DNA of 64,000 bases from Hyperoodon ampullatus (GCA_949752795.1 OX457071.1:23606800-23670799); one strand, 5' to 3'. Shown: positions 22,481 through 35,321, counted from the first letter of the stretch. The notes: generated by a model from the sequence alone, not told the origin. Numbers and translations are program-made.

Positions 22481-22989
22481 TTCCAAAAGTAATTCTCCAG
22501 ACTTATCATCTTAACAAATAATACCAATTTAGTCCACCACTTGAGCAGAAGTCATATGAAAGCCACAATGCTGAAACCCAGGTTGCAATATATGCCTTGG
22601 TGAGAAGCTGAAGAAGAAAATCAGAGAACTTTCCCTTCTACTAATCCTCTTTAATGATACTAACAAGCCTTGAGTGAAAACAGCAGGGACTACAGTAGGA
22701 AGTGCTCATTGGGAAGGAGCACAAAGGGAAGACACAGAGCCAAGTCAGAGGTAAAAGGTTTCTCTATAGGAATTTAATTTCTCTGGTATCCATTTCAACA
22801 ATAAACCTCACTTCTGGTAACCATAACAACAATAAAATTTAAACACATCCTACCTGCTGAATAGATTAGCAAAAATCTCAACAATAAAAGCCAGGAAGGC
22901 AAAAACTCATGTTTTTCTCTTTGCATTGAATATATTGACCTCTTATCTCCTGTCTTATAAAACATTCCCAGCTTTCAAAAAAATAATAA
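22481..22989. other. Unassigned DNA
   Basis: I recognise no feature between the LTR-like repeat and the ancient L1. Confidence 0.4.
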
Positions 22990-23574
22990 TAAAGTAAAAT
23001 ATGAGGCTCATTATGAAGCAAAGCAAACAATGGAGCCTAAAGGCAGAACATAATAATCAGCACCATAATACAAAATTACTCATATTAGAATGATCAAAAA
23101 AGGAATTTAAAATAAAAATGAATAATATATTAAAGGCTCTAGTGGAAAAATAATATGACATATAAGATCAGATGAATATCAGTAGATAACTGAAACTTTA
23201 AGAAAGAATCTCAGATACAAATCAAAACCAAACTAACATAAATGAAAAATGTGTTTTATGAGCCCATTAGCAGACTTGACATAGCTGAGGAAAAATCAGT
23301 GAACTTGATGACACATCAAAATAAGTTATCCAATCTAAAACATGAAGAGAAAAAAGTGAAAAAGAACCAAAAACATAAAAACAGAGCAACACATTCAAAT
23401 AATGTAGGGAAATATCAAACATTGTAGTATATGTAGTTACACATATTCAAGAAAGGCAAGATACAGAGAAGTGTGCAGAAGACATATATGAGTTGATAAC
23501 TTCCAGTATTCATGGTAGAGAAAAAGCCACAAATCTAAGAAAGCCAGAAAACACAAAGTAGGATAAAGTCCAAC

Positions 23575-23590
23575 ACACACACACACACAG
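23575..23590. repeat. Short (AC)n run
   Basis: About eight AC units inside the ancient L1. Confidence 0.9.
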
Positions 23591-26210
23591 AGGCATATAC
23601 TATCTAAACTGTTGAAATCACAGGTAAAGAGAAAATCTTGAAGACAACAACAGAAAAAAAAAAAAAACATCTTACCTATGGAAAAACAAAGATTAGAATT
23701 GTCAACTACTCATCATAAATCACATAAGTCAGAACGTAAGTGACATCTTTAAAGTATTAAAAGAAGAAATTATACTAACTTAGAATTCAATTTCCAGTGA
23801 AAAAATCCTTCAAAGTAAAGGAAAAATGAAGACTTTCTCAGATGAACAAACATTTGGGGAATAAAATGCCAGAATACCTGCTCTGCAAATGTTGAAAAGT
23901 TCTTTAGGCAAAAGGAATATGTTAAGAGGTCAGAAGCTGGAATCTAAAGAGAGAAATAAACAATATTAGAAGTGGAATAAGTGAGGGGTATATTTTTCTT
24001 AATTTTTTTGCTCTAAAACTAAACTATATATTTAAAGCAACAATAGTAAACATGTATTGGGTGTTTATAGTTTATGTGAAAGCAAGAATGGATTAGAGAT
24101 TAGAAGAGGAATAGAGAATGTACTATTATAAGGACCTTATATGTGAAGCAGGAAAACAACTTGAATTTATACTTGATTATTTTATACACAGTATTGTAAA
24201 ATATAGTTTTTTAAAAAAAAGTTTAAAAAGTTGTTATGATAACTAAATAGGAAAAAAAACAGTGTGGAATTCTAAAAGTTTCACTTAAAAAGAGAAAAAT
24301 TAGAACAAGAAGAAAAATTTAACAAAATATAAATGAGAGGAATGGAAAAGAGCTATCAAGATGACAGATTATAATCTAACCATGCCTATAATCACTTTTA
24401 AAGTGAACAACCTAAACATACTACTTAAAAGACAACAATTGTTCCATTGGATAAAAATGCAGAACCTGTCTAAAAGAAACCTACTTAAATAGCAAGACCT
24501 AAGATGAGTTTACAGTAAAGACATGAAAAAAGATATACCATCCAAACTCTAAGCAAAAAAAAGCTGGGCTAGCTATAATTAATATGAGACAAGATAGACT
24601 TCAGAACAAGGAAGATTGTCAGGACTAAAGAGGGATATTACATTATGATAAAGTAGTCAGTCTCCAAGAAGACATAGTAATCCCAAAGGAATATGAATTT
24701 AGCAACAGAGCTTCAAAACGCATGAGGCAAACACTGATACCTGAAAGGGAAAATAAACAAATTCACAATTACATTTGGAAATTTTAGTACTCCTTCTCAA
24801 TAATTTATGGAAAATGTCAGAAGAAAATCACTGAGGCTGAACAGCACTATCAACCAACCTGACCTAATTGACGTTTATGAAACACTCTATCTAATGAGAG
24901 CAAAAAACATTCCTCCCAAGTGTACATAGAACATTCACCAAGATAAACCACATTCTGGGCCAAAACCCAACCTTAGCATCTAAACAAATTTAAGAGACTA
25001 TAAATCATACTAAGTATGTCTCAGACCATAATGGAATTAAACTAGATATCAATTACTGTATGATATCTGGCAAATACCCAAATATTTAGAGGTTAAACAG
25101 TTCACTACTACATAATTCATATGCCAAAGACTAAGTTGTAAGAATATTTGAAAAATATGTTGTACTGAAAGAAGATGAAAATAAAACATCAATATTTGAA
25201 CAATGCTATTAAAGCATGACACATAGAGAAATTTAGAGGATTAAACACATATATTAAAAGAAAGATTTACAGTTAATAGCTTAAGCTTCACATCCTTCTA
25301 ACTAGAATAATTAGAAAAAATAGATATAAAGCCAGAAGAATAAAACAAAGAATAACAGAGCGAAACAAATTAAGTCAAAAATAGGAAAAAGTTTAAATAT
25401 ATATTTACATACACATATGTATATATGCCTATTCAGAACTCCATTTCCATATATATAGACCTATATATATTTTTAATATATCTTTTCATATATATTTCAT
25501 ATTGCACATACATATATAATTGATGAAAACAAAAATCAAAAGATGGTTCTTTGAAACCTTTACCACTATAAAGAATGATAGGATAAACATCATTACCGAT
25601 CTCACAAAATTAAAAGTATAATAAATAAATATAACAAAGGCCTATGTGCATAATTTTGATAACTTAGAAGAAACTGATGAATTCCTTGAAGGACACAAAA
25701 TAACAAAACCAACTCAAGGAGAAATAGAAAACCTGAATAGCTCTATATCTATCAAATAAATTGAATTTGCAATTAAAATTTTTCCAATTAAAAAACTTCC
25801 AAGCCTAATTATTTCACTGATAAACTTTACCAAATATTTAAGGAATAAATAATACCAATTCTACACAATTTCTTCCCAACATTAACAGAGGAAGGAACAC
25901 TTCGCAAAAGTTTTTATGAGGTTGACATTACGCTAATACCAAAACCATAAAAAGAAATAATAAAAAATTAAAGGCCAATATTTCTCTTAAGTGTGGACAT
26001 ACAAATCCTTATTTTCAGATCGAAATCAGCAATATTATAAAAAGACATGCAGACATTATCTCAGGCATGCAAGACTAATTCAACATTCCAAAAATCAGTC
26101 AATATGATTCATCATTTTAACATATTAATAAGAAGAAAATATATGATTGTATTAATGTATGAGGAAAAAAAGACAAATATCAAATTTTATTCATTATAAA
26201 AACCTCAGTA

Positions 26211-26535
26211 GGGCCTTCCCTGGTGGCACAGTGGTTAAGAATCCGCCTGCCAATACAGGGGACAAGGGTTCGAGCCCTGGTCCGGGAAGATCCCACATGC
26301 CCGCGGAGCAACTAAGCCTGTGCACCACAACTAATGAGCCTGCGCTCTAGAGCCAATGAGCCACAACCACTGAGCCCGCATGCCACAACTACTGAAGCCC
26401 ATGTGCCTAGAGCCCATGCTCCACAAGAGGAGCCACCGCAATGAGAAGCCCACGCACCACAACAAAGAGTAGCCCCTGATTGCCAAAACTAGAGAAAGCC
26501 CGCGCGCAGCAGCGAAGAACCAACACAGCCAAAAA

Positions 26536-26578
<43 letters not shown>

Positions 26579-26581
26579 ATT
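26211..26581 (+). mobile_element. CHR SINE, long form, inside the ancient L1
   Basis: This is one of the longest copies here, with an extra GAGCCACAACCACTGAGC module in the middle and a tail expanded to (AAAT)n at 26533-26581. L1 sequence continues on the far side. The flanking duplication (AAAAACCTCAG / AAAAAATACAG) is diverged, so its limits are uncertain. Confidence 0.93.
26533..26581. repeat. (AAAT)n microsatellite, SINE tail
   Basis: About twelve tetranucleotide units form the tail of the preceding SINE. Confidence 0.95.
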
Positions 26582-27841
26582 TTAAAAAATACAGCAAACT
26601 AGAAATAAAAGAGAACTTCTTTAATTCTAATAAAATTTATTTATAGAAAATCTGCACCTAATATACTTTAATGGTAAGAGACTCACTCAGGAACAAGACC
26701 AGGAAGTCATCTCATATCATTTCTATTCAACATCACACTGGAAGTACAAGGCAATGTCATAGGCAAAAAAAATAAACAAAGACATGCATATACAGTGGAA
26801 GGGAAGAAATAAAACTGTCTTTATTTGGAGAAACATTGTCTATGGAGAAAATTCCAGACAATCTACAAAAAACAAAAAAAGGAAAAAAAAACAACCCTAG
26901 AGCTACTATGTGAGCTTACTACATTACAGTGTACAAGGTCAATTTTTAAAAGTCAATTGTATTTCTATATAAAAATAATAAATAATTAGAATCTGAATAT
27001 TAAACAGTAAATGTATAATCCCTTCCTGGAATATTTAAACTATTATATATAACTCTAATAAAATAGGTGCAGAATCTACATGTGGAAAACTACATAAAAG
27101 TTATAAAAGAAATAGGAGATTAAGTTAATGGGCACATAAATCATGTTCATCTATATTAGAAGATTAATATTACAAGCTGTCACTTCATATAAATTTCATT
27201 CATAGATTTACCTATCAAAATTCCCATAATCTTTCTTTTAGTTACCTACTACCTGGTTATAAAACTTATATGGAAAAAAATAGAATTAAAAGAAATAGAA
27301 TTAAAAAATTTTTTTGATAAACAAAGAACAAATAACAAAGTTAGAGGACTCAAGTTACCCAATTTAAAATGACCCAATTACCAAAGTGCTAAAGAAATCT
27401 AGGCAGCGTGGTATTTGTGAAAGTATAAGTACACAGAGTAAAGTAAGAAAATAAAGAATCCAGATATCGACCCACACATATATAGACAAATGATATTTGA
27501 TAAAGGTGCAAAGGCAATTCATTAGAGAAAGGATAATCATTTCAAAAAGTGGTGCTGGAAAAAACTGGACATTCAGATGTCTAAAAATAACTGAATCTCC
27601 AAGCATACCTGACATACTATAAAAAATTAAAATTATATAAGACAACTTTATATAAAAGATAAAATTTAAGGTAGACCATAAACTGAAATTTAAAATGCAA
27701 AACTATAAAATTTCTAGAAGAAAGTGTAGGAAAAAATAATGTGAACTTTGGTTTGACACTAGTTTTTTATATATAAAAACAAAAGCATGAGTTGAGAAAG
27801 AAAAAATTATAAACTGAACTTTATCCAAATTAACAACTTTT

Positions 27842-28134
27842 GGGGGCTTCCCTAGTGATGCAGTGGTTAAGAATCCGCCTGCCAATGCAGAGGACACAGG
27901 TTCGAGCCCTGGTCTGGGAAGATCCCACATGCTGTGGAGCAACTAAGCCCGCAAGCCACAACCACTGAAGTCCGCATGCCTAGAGCCGTTGCTCCGCAAC
28001 AAGAGAAGGCACCACAATAAGAAGCCCGCTCACTGCAGTGAGGAGTAGCCCCCACTTGCCACAACTACAGAAAGCCCGTGAGCAGCAATGAAGACCCAAC
28101 ACAGCCAAAAATTAATTAATTAATTAATTTTTAA
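27842..28134 (+). mobile_element. CHR SINE, long form, inside the ancient L1
   Basis: A 15-bp duplication with one mismatch, AAATTAACAACTTTT at 27827-27841 and AAATTAGCAACTTTT at 28135-28149, flanks the element. The tail is (AATT)n. L1 ORF2 text reads through when the SINE and one duplication are removed. Confidence 0.95.
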
Positions 28135-28639
28135 AAATTAGCAACTTTTCATCTTTGAAAGATACTGTTGAGAATGAAAAGGCAAGACAAAACTTGGACA
28201 AAATATTTGCAAATTATATATCTGATAAAAGACGTTTCCAAATATACAAATAACATTAAAACTCAACAATCATTTAACCCACAGTCCAATTAAGAAATAA
28301 GTAAAGGAACTGAACAGACACTCCAACAAAAAAAAAGCATATGGATTGCAAATAAACACATGAAATAATCCTCAACATTACTCTTCATCATTGTAAAATC
28401 ACATATGGTACATTGTACATCTACTAGATGTTTAAAACTCAAAAACTGACAGTACCAAATGCTGGTGAAGATGCAGAGTGATAGGGAATTTCACTCATTG
28501 CCATAGGAATTGCAAAATGATAAAGCCCCTTTGGTAAAAACTGTGGCAATTTCTCATCAAGTTAAATATGGACCGAGTTAAAACCTCTAACTTTTACAAT
28601 GAAATGTATGGAAAAATATTTCTAACATTGGACCCAGCA

Positions 28640-28880
28640 AACATTTCTTAACTAGGACTCGAATGAACCACTAAAGAAAAAATTGATAAAATTTACTTCA
28701 AGTAAATTAAAAATATTTGCTCTTTGAAATGCATTGTAAAGACATCTATGAAAGTTTAAGCTGCACACACTGGCAGAAAATATGTACAAACCTCATAACT
28801 GACAAATGACTTATACTTAAAGTTTCTTTTACAAATCATTAATAGTATTAAAAACAGCAAAATTAAAAAAAAATACCACA
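28640..28880 (+). mobile_element. Second L1 ORF2 fragment, out of order
   Basis: Wording here (AACATTTCTTAACTAGGAC, AAAAAATTGATAAAATTTAC, GGCAGAAAATATGTACAAAC) corresponds to the ORF2 region already passed at about 27745-28240 in the preceding L1. It is therefore a separate copy or a partial duplication joined at about 28639. Confidence 0.6.
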
Positions 28881-28899
28881 GATCCTTCTTTCCTTATAT

Positions 28900-29691
28900 A
28901 CTGCCTTTGTTTTCCCCTATATTCCAAGACCAGCCCGTTGGAGGAAAAAGCCGAGTATGCTGGGAAACTTCAAATGTGGAGGAACTCATTCATGATTTCT
29001 ATGATGTATTCATGAAATTACCAAGAAGTCTAACTGAAACATCAGAGGAAGGTGCCAGCAATGCATCTTCCAAGGAAAACACCAGTCAACACCTCTGGAT
29101 GTCTTCCCCAATCCCATTCTCAATCTTTACTTGGAGCAGAGGAATGTGACTTGACTGACAAAATTGGTTGCATTGACTGCCCTCAAGCAATTCTCCAAGA
29201 AAAAAGAACTAGACTCAATTATTTGAACAGAACTGTGAACCACAGGGCCTACCAGCCTGCTGGTATTGTCAGCTGAGACCACTGTCAACCTTTGCCCCAT
29301 GATGGATGTTGGTCAACTTGGGACTCCAAAATTTGCGAACATCTTCTTTCTAAGGATATCATGTACATGTTTAGGACCGTGTTTTCTTTTGTGAATCCAC
29401 GATTTAACTTACTTCTGTCCCAAAATTAAGATGACTTTCACTTAAGGAGTGATCATAAGAAAACTGAATGTGTTTAAAGAAAACCACTTCACCCTGGAAG
29501 ACATTTAAATCAGCCTCAACTCACTGGCCAGAATAGTTACAGATGATGGAAGTACTCTACGCTGACTCCTTGTGGCCCAAGGTGAAGTCTGTGTAAACAG
29601 GAATAAACACTGTCATATCTGGAATGTTTCTTTGGAGCAGGTGGAAAAGTTCCATACAGAAACTTAAGCAGAAACCACCTAGCTTTTTAAG
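28900..29691 (+). other. Unexplained, less AT-rich segment with weak exon-like signals
   Basis: I do not recognise this sequence. It begins after a pyrimidine-rich stretch that ends TTCCAAG near 28928 (acceptor-like) and ends at AAG|GTAGGT at 29689-29697 (donor-like). Two overlapping frames (to 29149 and to 29276) would encode polar, non-repetitive peptides. The second contains four cysteines or histidines in a short region (CDLTDKIGCIDCP) but no known domain. An AATAAA at 29602-29607 lies inside. It could be an old retrocopy, a non-coding exon or an unrecognised repeat. Confidence 0.3.
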
Positions 29692-29879
29692 GTAGGTCTT
29701 GATCATTTATGGGTTTTATTTTCTTTCCACTTGAAACCTAAGGGACATAGCTAAGGTCAAAACTGGATTCCTGTTGCTTTTAGACCTATTGATAGTAAAT
29801 AATTAATTGGCATATAACACAAATCAAAACTTTTATTTTTAAATATCAGGTTAGGTTAATTGGAGTGGTTGATAAGTGG

Positions 29880-29915
<36 letters not shown>

Positions 29916-30058
29916 AAACAGAAGTCGAGATAGTGCAGACCCAACCATTAAGTAATATGTATTATGAGAGAGAATTTTCCTTGGGTCCCATCCATTTCAG
30001 CATACCTTCTAAGCAAAGGCATTGATGACGTTTTTGTTTCATAATATCTTTTCAAAGA
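29692..30058. other. Unassigned DNA containing an (AC)n microsatellite
   Basis: Apart from the AC run at 29881-29912 nothing is recognised. Confidence 0.5.
29881..29912. repeat. (AC)n microsatellite
   Basis: An uninterrupted run of about 15 AC units. Confidence 0.96.
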
Positions 30059-30458
30059 TGTTTATATAGCAAACAGCCTTGGACAATAGAGACATTATCT
30101 TTCTCCAGGGAAGGGACTGTTGGCCAGCATAAGTTAATAACTCCATCTGTGACAAAGGTTAGCAAAAGTTTGCAATTAAGCCATTCAAAAGTCTGAGGTT
30201 TCCTAAGCTCAGAGCCCCTTTCCTGTAATGCAACACTTTGTGTGCAAGAGTCACCTAGCCCCCAATGTCTTTCCTTTTGAGAAACTGGGATCAGGGAACC
30301 AGCACAAATAACGTTACTTGGGCTTCTGCTATTACTGTGAGTGATAAACAATTCTGTTTCTCTGAATAATGAGTTTCACATTTTCTACTGGTATCCATTA
30401 AACCTGTGGTCTTGCAATCAGGATAAAATCTGAGGCCCTTGATTGTTCCTGACATACA
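30059..30458 (+). mobile_element. Probable solo LTR, about 400 bp
   Basis: The stretch starts TGTTTATATAGCAAACAGCC and ends TGTTCCTGACATACA, giving TG...CA ends. A diverged poly(A)-signal block (GATAAACAATTCTGTTTCTC) sits about 110 bp before the end, as in LTRs. Two minus-strand frames overlap it but have no motif. I recognise the general pattern of a class I-like LTR but not the family. Confidence 0.5.
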
Positions 30459-30529
30459 GGTGCATTCATTTGTCAAAATACATTTAATTACATTCAAATA
30501 TTATAATAGAAACAAAAACTTGAGCTTGA

Positions 30530-30775
30530 CAGAATTACATGCAGGATGAAGTGTTAAGTGAAAATGTACTAATGTATGCAATTTACTTTTAAATGCATCA
30601 AAAAGTAATTTATATTGATGGAGAGATGGAGGGAAGAATGCATGGGTACATAAATGCTAAAACAAGCATGGTATTATCATAATTGAAGAATCTAAATAGT
30701 TACAAAATGGTGTACACTTTAAAATTCTTTCCATTTTGGTTTCTATTTGAAAATTTTCACAATAAAGTGAAAGAA
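30530..30775 (+). mobile_element. Possible L1M 3' UTR end
   Basis: The block ending TTTGAAAATTTTCACAATAAAG resembles the terminal 3' UTR of old L1M families. Upstream wording is weak and there is no clear A tail. Confidence 0.35.
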
Positions 30776-32224
30776 GTGAGGATCATCTATTCTAATATAT
30801 TGCTAAAACTACATAAAGTTTTAGGACAGCAATTTGACAATGTCTATCAGAGGTATTTAAAACTTGGATATCTTTTGGATAATTTATTCCGGATTTGGAA
30901 TATTTACTATGGTAAATAATTTAAAATGTATTTGTATTAATATAAATCAGAATTTATTATAATTTTGGCTTTATTTCTTAATGCCTCATAGGAACATAGC
31001 AAGAATTCTGGTTAACACAGCTGTAATGCTTCCCCTGGGTGAGGGAACAGGGAATGGGAAGTACCTTTGAGTTTGATAAAAACATAACAGCTGAGATGGC
31101 TCTATGACTAATCATGGTGGAACACAATGGAACTTATTTTCTGTGAGATTTAAATCTCATCTCAAATTTGATTTATCCTTAAGATTTTATTATTAAACTG
31201 ATTTAATTAATAGTGAATCTGAGGGTGGAAATCCACTTTGAGTGTTAATTTTATTCAATTTATGGTTAAATTATTTAAAGAAAATATTGCATGGCCTTTG
31301 GGTAGATAAGAGTGAAAAAGGAAATAAATGATTACATTAGTTTGTAGGAAAGACCATCTAGATATGACTACATGGTAATATTCCGGGTGAAATACTCACA
31401 ATAGTGCTTACTAAATATCTTGGTATTTTCTTCATGGCTCTATTTAGACCATAAAAAGGAGTGAAAAATATTCTTAAATGTTCCTGATAACAACCTGCAG
31501 GCTTAGTTTCTTGTAAGGAAAATTCTTTTTATTGAATCTGATTGGGAATTGTTTAAGTTATTTTTGAATGTCAAACTACTTTTGGCATTTTAGTCCTATG
31601 AATACAATTTCATGTTCCTTCTTTCAGTGTACTGGTGAGCTGGGTGATTCAACTTCCCTTCTCTTGCACCAGTGTCCAGCAGTGCCAGGTTGCCCCTCTT
31701 GCACTAAAAGAATCTTACTCTCCATCTAACATACTAATCGCCAAACCAGTTTAAGATGTATAGAGGCACCGAATAACAACAAACATACTTGCTTTTAAAT
31801 TTATATCTCTCTAAGGCTATTTTTTCATTGCTAATAGGATAGATATTCTTATCTCCAGAGTATGCATTCTATATGAGCAGTGCTTTCAAGGCGAATTGAT
31901 TTCAGCCTGTGAAAACAAATACATTGCTCCAAGACATGCTTTATTAATGCTGCCTAGTATGCTGCCACAGTCTTAAGAGCTTGGTTATAAATAAAATGAC
32001 ATGTGGTGAGTGAAAACACTTCTACACCACTAAATTGGCCCAACCAGAATACACAACACATCCAAGAAATTTTAAGGACTAAAAACTTCTAATTTTGTTT
32101 ATAAATGGTTAAGGTTGAAATCAAATTGTATAACCCTAATGATTTCTTTTCAAGCTAACTAGCAATACATATAACAAACACAACCAACGCTATATTCACA
32201 CTGTTGAATAGTCTCAAGAAAATT
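30776..32224. other. Unassigned AT-rich DNA
   Basis: About 1.4 kb without a recognised repeat. It could hold conserved non-coding elements (for example near 31860-32010), but I cannot show this from one sequence. Confidence 0.4.
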
Positions 32225-32239
32225 AGATGATAGATTTCT

Positions 32240-32512
32240 TTTCTTTTTTTTTAAAGGACTTAATTTCTTTTTTTTAAATTTATTTTTATTTTTGTCTGCA
32301 ATGGGTCTTCGTTGCAGTGTGCGTGGACTTCAGTAATTGTGGCACATGGGCTTAGTAGGTGTGGCTTGCGGGCTCTGGAGTGCAGGCTCAGTAGTGTGGC
32401 ACACAGACTTAGTTGCTCCGCAGCATGTGGGCTCTTCCCAGACCAGGGCTTGAACCCGTGTCCCCTGCATTGGCAGCTGGATTCTTATCCGCTGCACCAC
32501 CAGGGAAGCCCA
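32240..32512 (-). mobile_element. CHR SINE, long form with internal shortening, antisense
   Basis: A 15-bp perfect duplication AGATGATAGATTTCT lies at 32225-32239 and 32513-32527. The element is about 60 bp shorter than the full long form because part of the middle modules is missing. An extra TTAAAGGACTTAATTTC block lies between two T tracts on the tail side, at about 32252-32268. Confidence 0.94.
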
Positions 32513-32527
32513 AGATGATAGATTTCT

Positions 32528-35075
32528 AAACAATTAAAATCAGTAATGAAATAGCACTAGCCCAATTATTTATCAGGTGGTATACACAAATATATACATT
32601 AAAATTAATTAAGGCAATGTTTTAATATTTGAAATTTTGTGTCATTTTGAGGAATGAGAACTGCATTTATCCATTCAGTTTTTATTAACAACATATTTTA
32701 AGGATAGAATTTGGGAAAACAGGTACTTTGAATTAATTCTCATCAATTCTTAAGGGGGACATAAAAATGACATTTTTAAAAACATTATCTACACAACTAT
32801 TTCTCAAATTGGATTACTGAAATGTCACACAATGCATATGATTCATTCCCATTTAGACATTCTTTCTTATGGAGAAATATCAAATATTAGGAACAAAAAA
32901 AGGGGCACTGTCTTGGTTAAAGTGATCTATAAAAGATATTACAAATAAACTTAAGCAAATAAATTTGAACATTTAGATAAATGGGCATTTTCTTAGAAAA
33001 ACATAACAATGTAAGTACAAAAATACAATATTTATACCCATGTGGAACTCTCCTCTATCCCTGGCCCTCTCATTTAATAAAGGCATATTTCGTTCTTCAT
33101 GAAGCCTTCTGTCTATTTTGAAAAGTTTAGTCAATAACCAAAGGTTCTTCAGCTTTTGATTTTTCTGGCACCAGCTCAACGCCAGTCCTCCCTCTTCCCC
33201 AAATCCAAAGGGCCTCTATCAACCAGAGTACTTATGCAACTCTATAGGTAAAAGGCTGCTGAACTATGTCACACATAAGAGGTGAGTTAAAAGTAAACTT
33301 TGGTGTGGTAAATCACTGAGAGTTTTCCCACAAATTCTCTATTTCATCCTAAATAATGCAGAATATGGTATCATTAGTGGGATGCTTTTGTAAGAAATAT
33401 TTAAAATATATGGTATTTGCCTAACAGTCAGATGATATGTGAGGAAAAAAGTGAATACCTTTAGCTGGAAATTAAGTTTTTAATTGTACACACTGGCAAA
33501 CTTTTGGTAAAACTATCACTTGTGATAATTTGGGAGGCAGACCACCACATACTGAGCAATTCTAGGAGAAAAGGTTATTAGTCATTATTAGTTTATATTG
33601 ATGTCTTTAGCAAAGATCTATAAAAATATGAAGTAAAAAAACTGACAGGTTTTCAAGAAAATATTAAAGAGAAGAGTTTGGAAATTAAGAACTTGGACAA
33701 TTGTAAAAGCTGATTCCTGTTAGAATCCAAACAGCAAGTATGCAGGATAATGCATATCCAATTCTTATCTTATTTTCTTATCAGTTCTCTTACATATTTC
33801 TTTTGCATCATCCAAAACTCCATACAGGAAAAACAATTAACATTATTAAGGTGACTAAAATCTTCCATTATGGTGGTAAAAGCTAGTGGATCTATGCTAT
33901 GGTTTCATGTTCAATGAGGGAGGGTAAAATGGCAGTGAGAAGCAAGAATGGGAATTTTCTTTATTTCAACTTCTATAAAACAATTTCATATTCCTAAACC
34001 ATCAGAAAATAGTATGTGAAAAAATGTTGCATACAATAGTATGTAAAAAATGTTGCATACAACGTTGAAGTATTTACAACTTCAAGTAATGCATTTTACA
34101 CATATGGAAACTACACAACAAAACTGAATTGCGGTTTTCATCTTTTTATTGATTTTGTTCTTTAAGTAAAATTCTAGAAACTTTTTAGAAATATCATTAC
34201 CAGATGTTTTAAAGCAACTTCTAATTATTTCTGATATTTGGCATATTCAATGCTAAAAAAAATTCAAATCTTAATGGAAAAGCAAAACTAGTTTTTTTTA
34301 TAAATAACGTAAAATAACTTTATGAATTCTGTGTGGCCTTGTATAAAACAAATGCACTATGTAGGGATTTAACTGACTTTTAAATTAACACATTTAAACC
34401 AAGTCTTTAACATGAAATAACATTACATGGATGTCTATTGCTACTCTTATTATGAAAAGATGCAAAATACTGCTTATACTGCACAGTTGTTTCAGCAGAA
34501 CAAAGAGTAGTTAAGCAGCAATTGTTTTTAAGTAGTATACTGAAACTGGGTGAAGAAAACAATAGCTTTCTACATTTTTATTGTTATTTTGTACATAATT
34601 ATGCTTATTGCTGATTTGGTTTTCAGTTTTAATATTCATTACATTTTAATGAATTTGACCTTTTAACATAGAGAGTGTCATAAACTTGGTAGTTTATTAT
34701 CAACTTAATATTGACAATTAATAAAATGAATTGATAATCAATAAAATTATATTAGGAAAATATTTTATTTTCATTTGTCATGCTGTATATTTATATATTT
34801 TGAAATATGATTTAAAATAGCTATATTACACAAATGGAAATGACAATTTTCCATAAATTACAGAATGTGATATATATCTTTAGTTTGTAATTTGAAATTT
34901 CTCATTTTTAAAATTAGCACCTCTATATTCAAATGTGTTGGTAGGCAGGTAGAAGAGGTAGACCGATAGATGATAGATTAGATAGATGTTTTTTCAGAAA
35001 AATATTCTTTAGAATTTCTGAAAGTACTGTTTCCATGTTGATAGTTGTAATGCGTTTTTGTATATGTAGGTATTT
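32528..35075. other. Long unassigned AT-rich stretch
   Basis: About 2.5 kb with no SINE, LINE or LTR I can support and no convincing coding frame. The only structured item is a short tandem duplication at 34011-34063. Confidence 0.45.
34011..34063. repeat. Tandem duplication, two copies of about 26 bp
   Basis: The first copy begins AGTATGTGAAAAAATG and ends TGCATACAAT (34011-34037). The second begins AGTATGTAAAAAATG and ends TGCATACAAC (34038-34063). They differ by one small indel and a base change. Confidence 0.9.
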
Positions 35076-35084
35076 AAGAAAGGG

Positions 35085-35321
35085 GGGCTTCCCTGGTGAC
35101 GCAGTGGTTGAGAGTTCACCTGCCAATGCAGGCGACAAGGGTTCGTGCCCCAGTCCGGGAAGATCCCACATGCCGCGGAGCGGCTGGGCCCGTGAGCCAT
35201 GGCTGCTGAGCCTGTGCGTCCGGAGCCTGTGCTCCGCAATGGGAGAGGCCACAACAGTGAGAGGCCCGCGTACCACCAAATAAATCAATCAATAAATAAA
35301 TAAATAAGAAGAAGAAGAAGA
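35085..35321 (+). mobile_element. CHR SINE, short form
   Basis: The flanks share AAGAAAGGG at 35076-35084 and 35322-35330. The tail is unusual for the short form: CCACCAAATAAATCAATC, then (AAAT)n and (AAG)n, instead of plain A. Confidence 0.93.

Larger units (their letters stand above)
22990..28639 (+). mobile_element. Ancient L1 (L1M type), nearly full span, interrupted by two SINEs
   Basis: ORF1-side sequence lies at about 23060-23950 (TTAAAGGCTCTAGTGGAAAA, AGAAAATCTTGAAGACAAC, CTTCAAAGTAAAGGAAAAATG). Endonuclease-side ORF2 lies at about 24360-25250, reverse transcriptase-side ORF2 at about 25550-27080, and late ORF2 to 28639. The reverse transcriptase catalytic site (usually FADD in L1) reads FGET near 26824-26835, so it is dead. 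Removing the SINEs at 26211-26581 and 27842-28134 leaves about 5 kb of continuous L1. The left end is approximate. Confidence 0.85.

Noticed and set aside
30052..30497. Two minus-strand frames as a host gene
   Set aside because: They overlap a TG...CA segment with LTR-like layout and are in two different frames without motifs.
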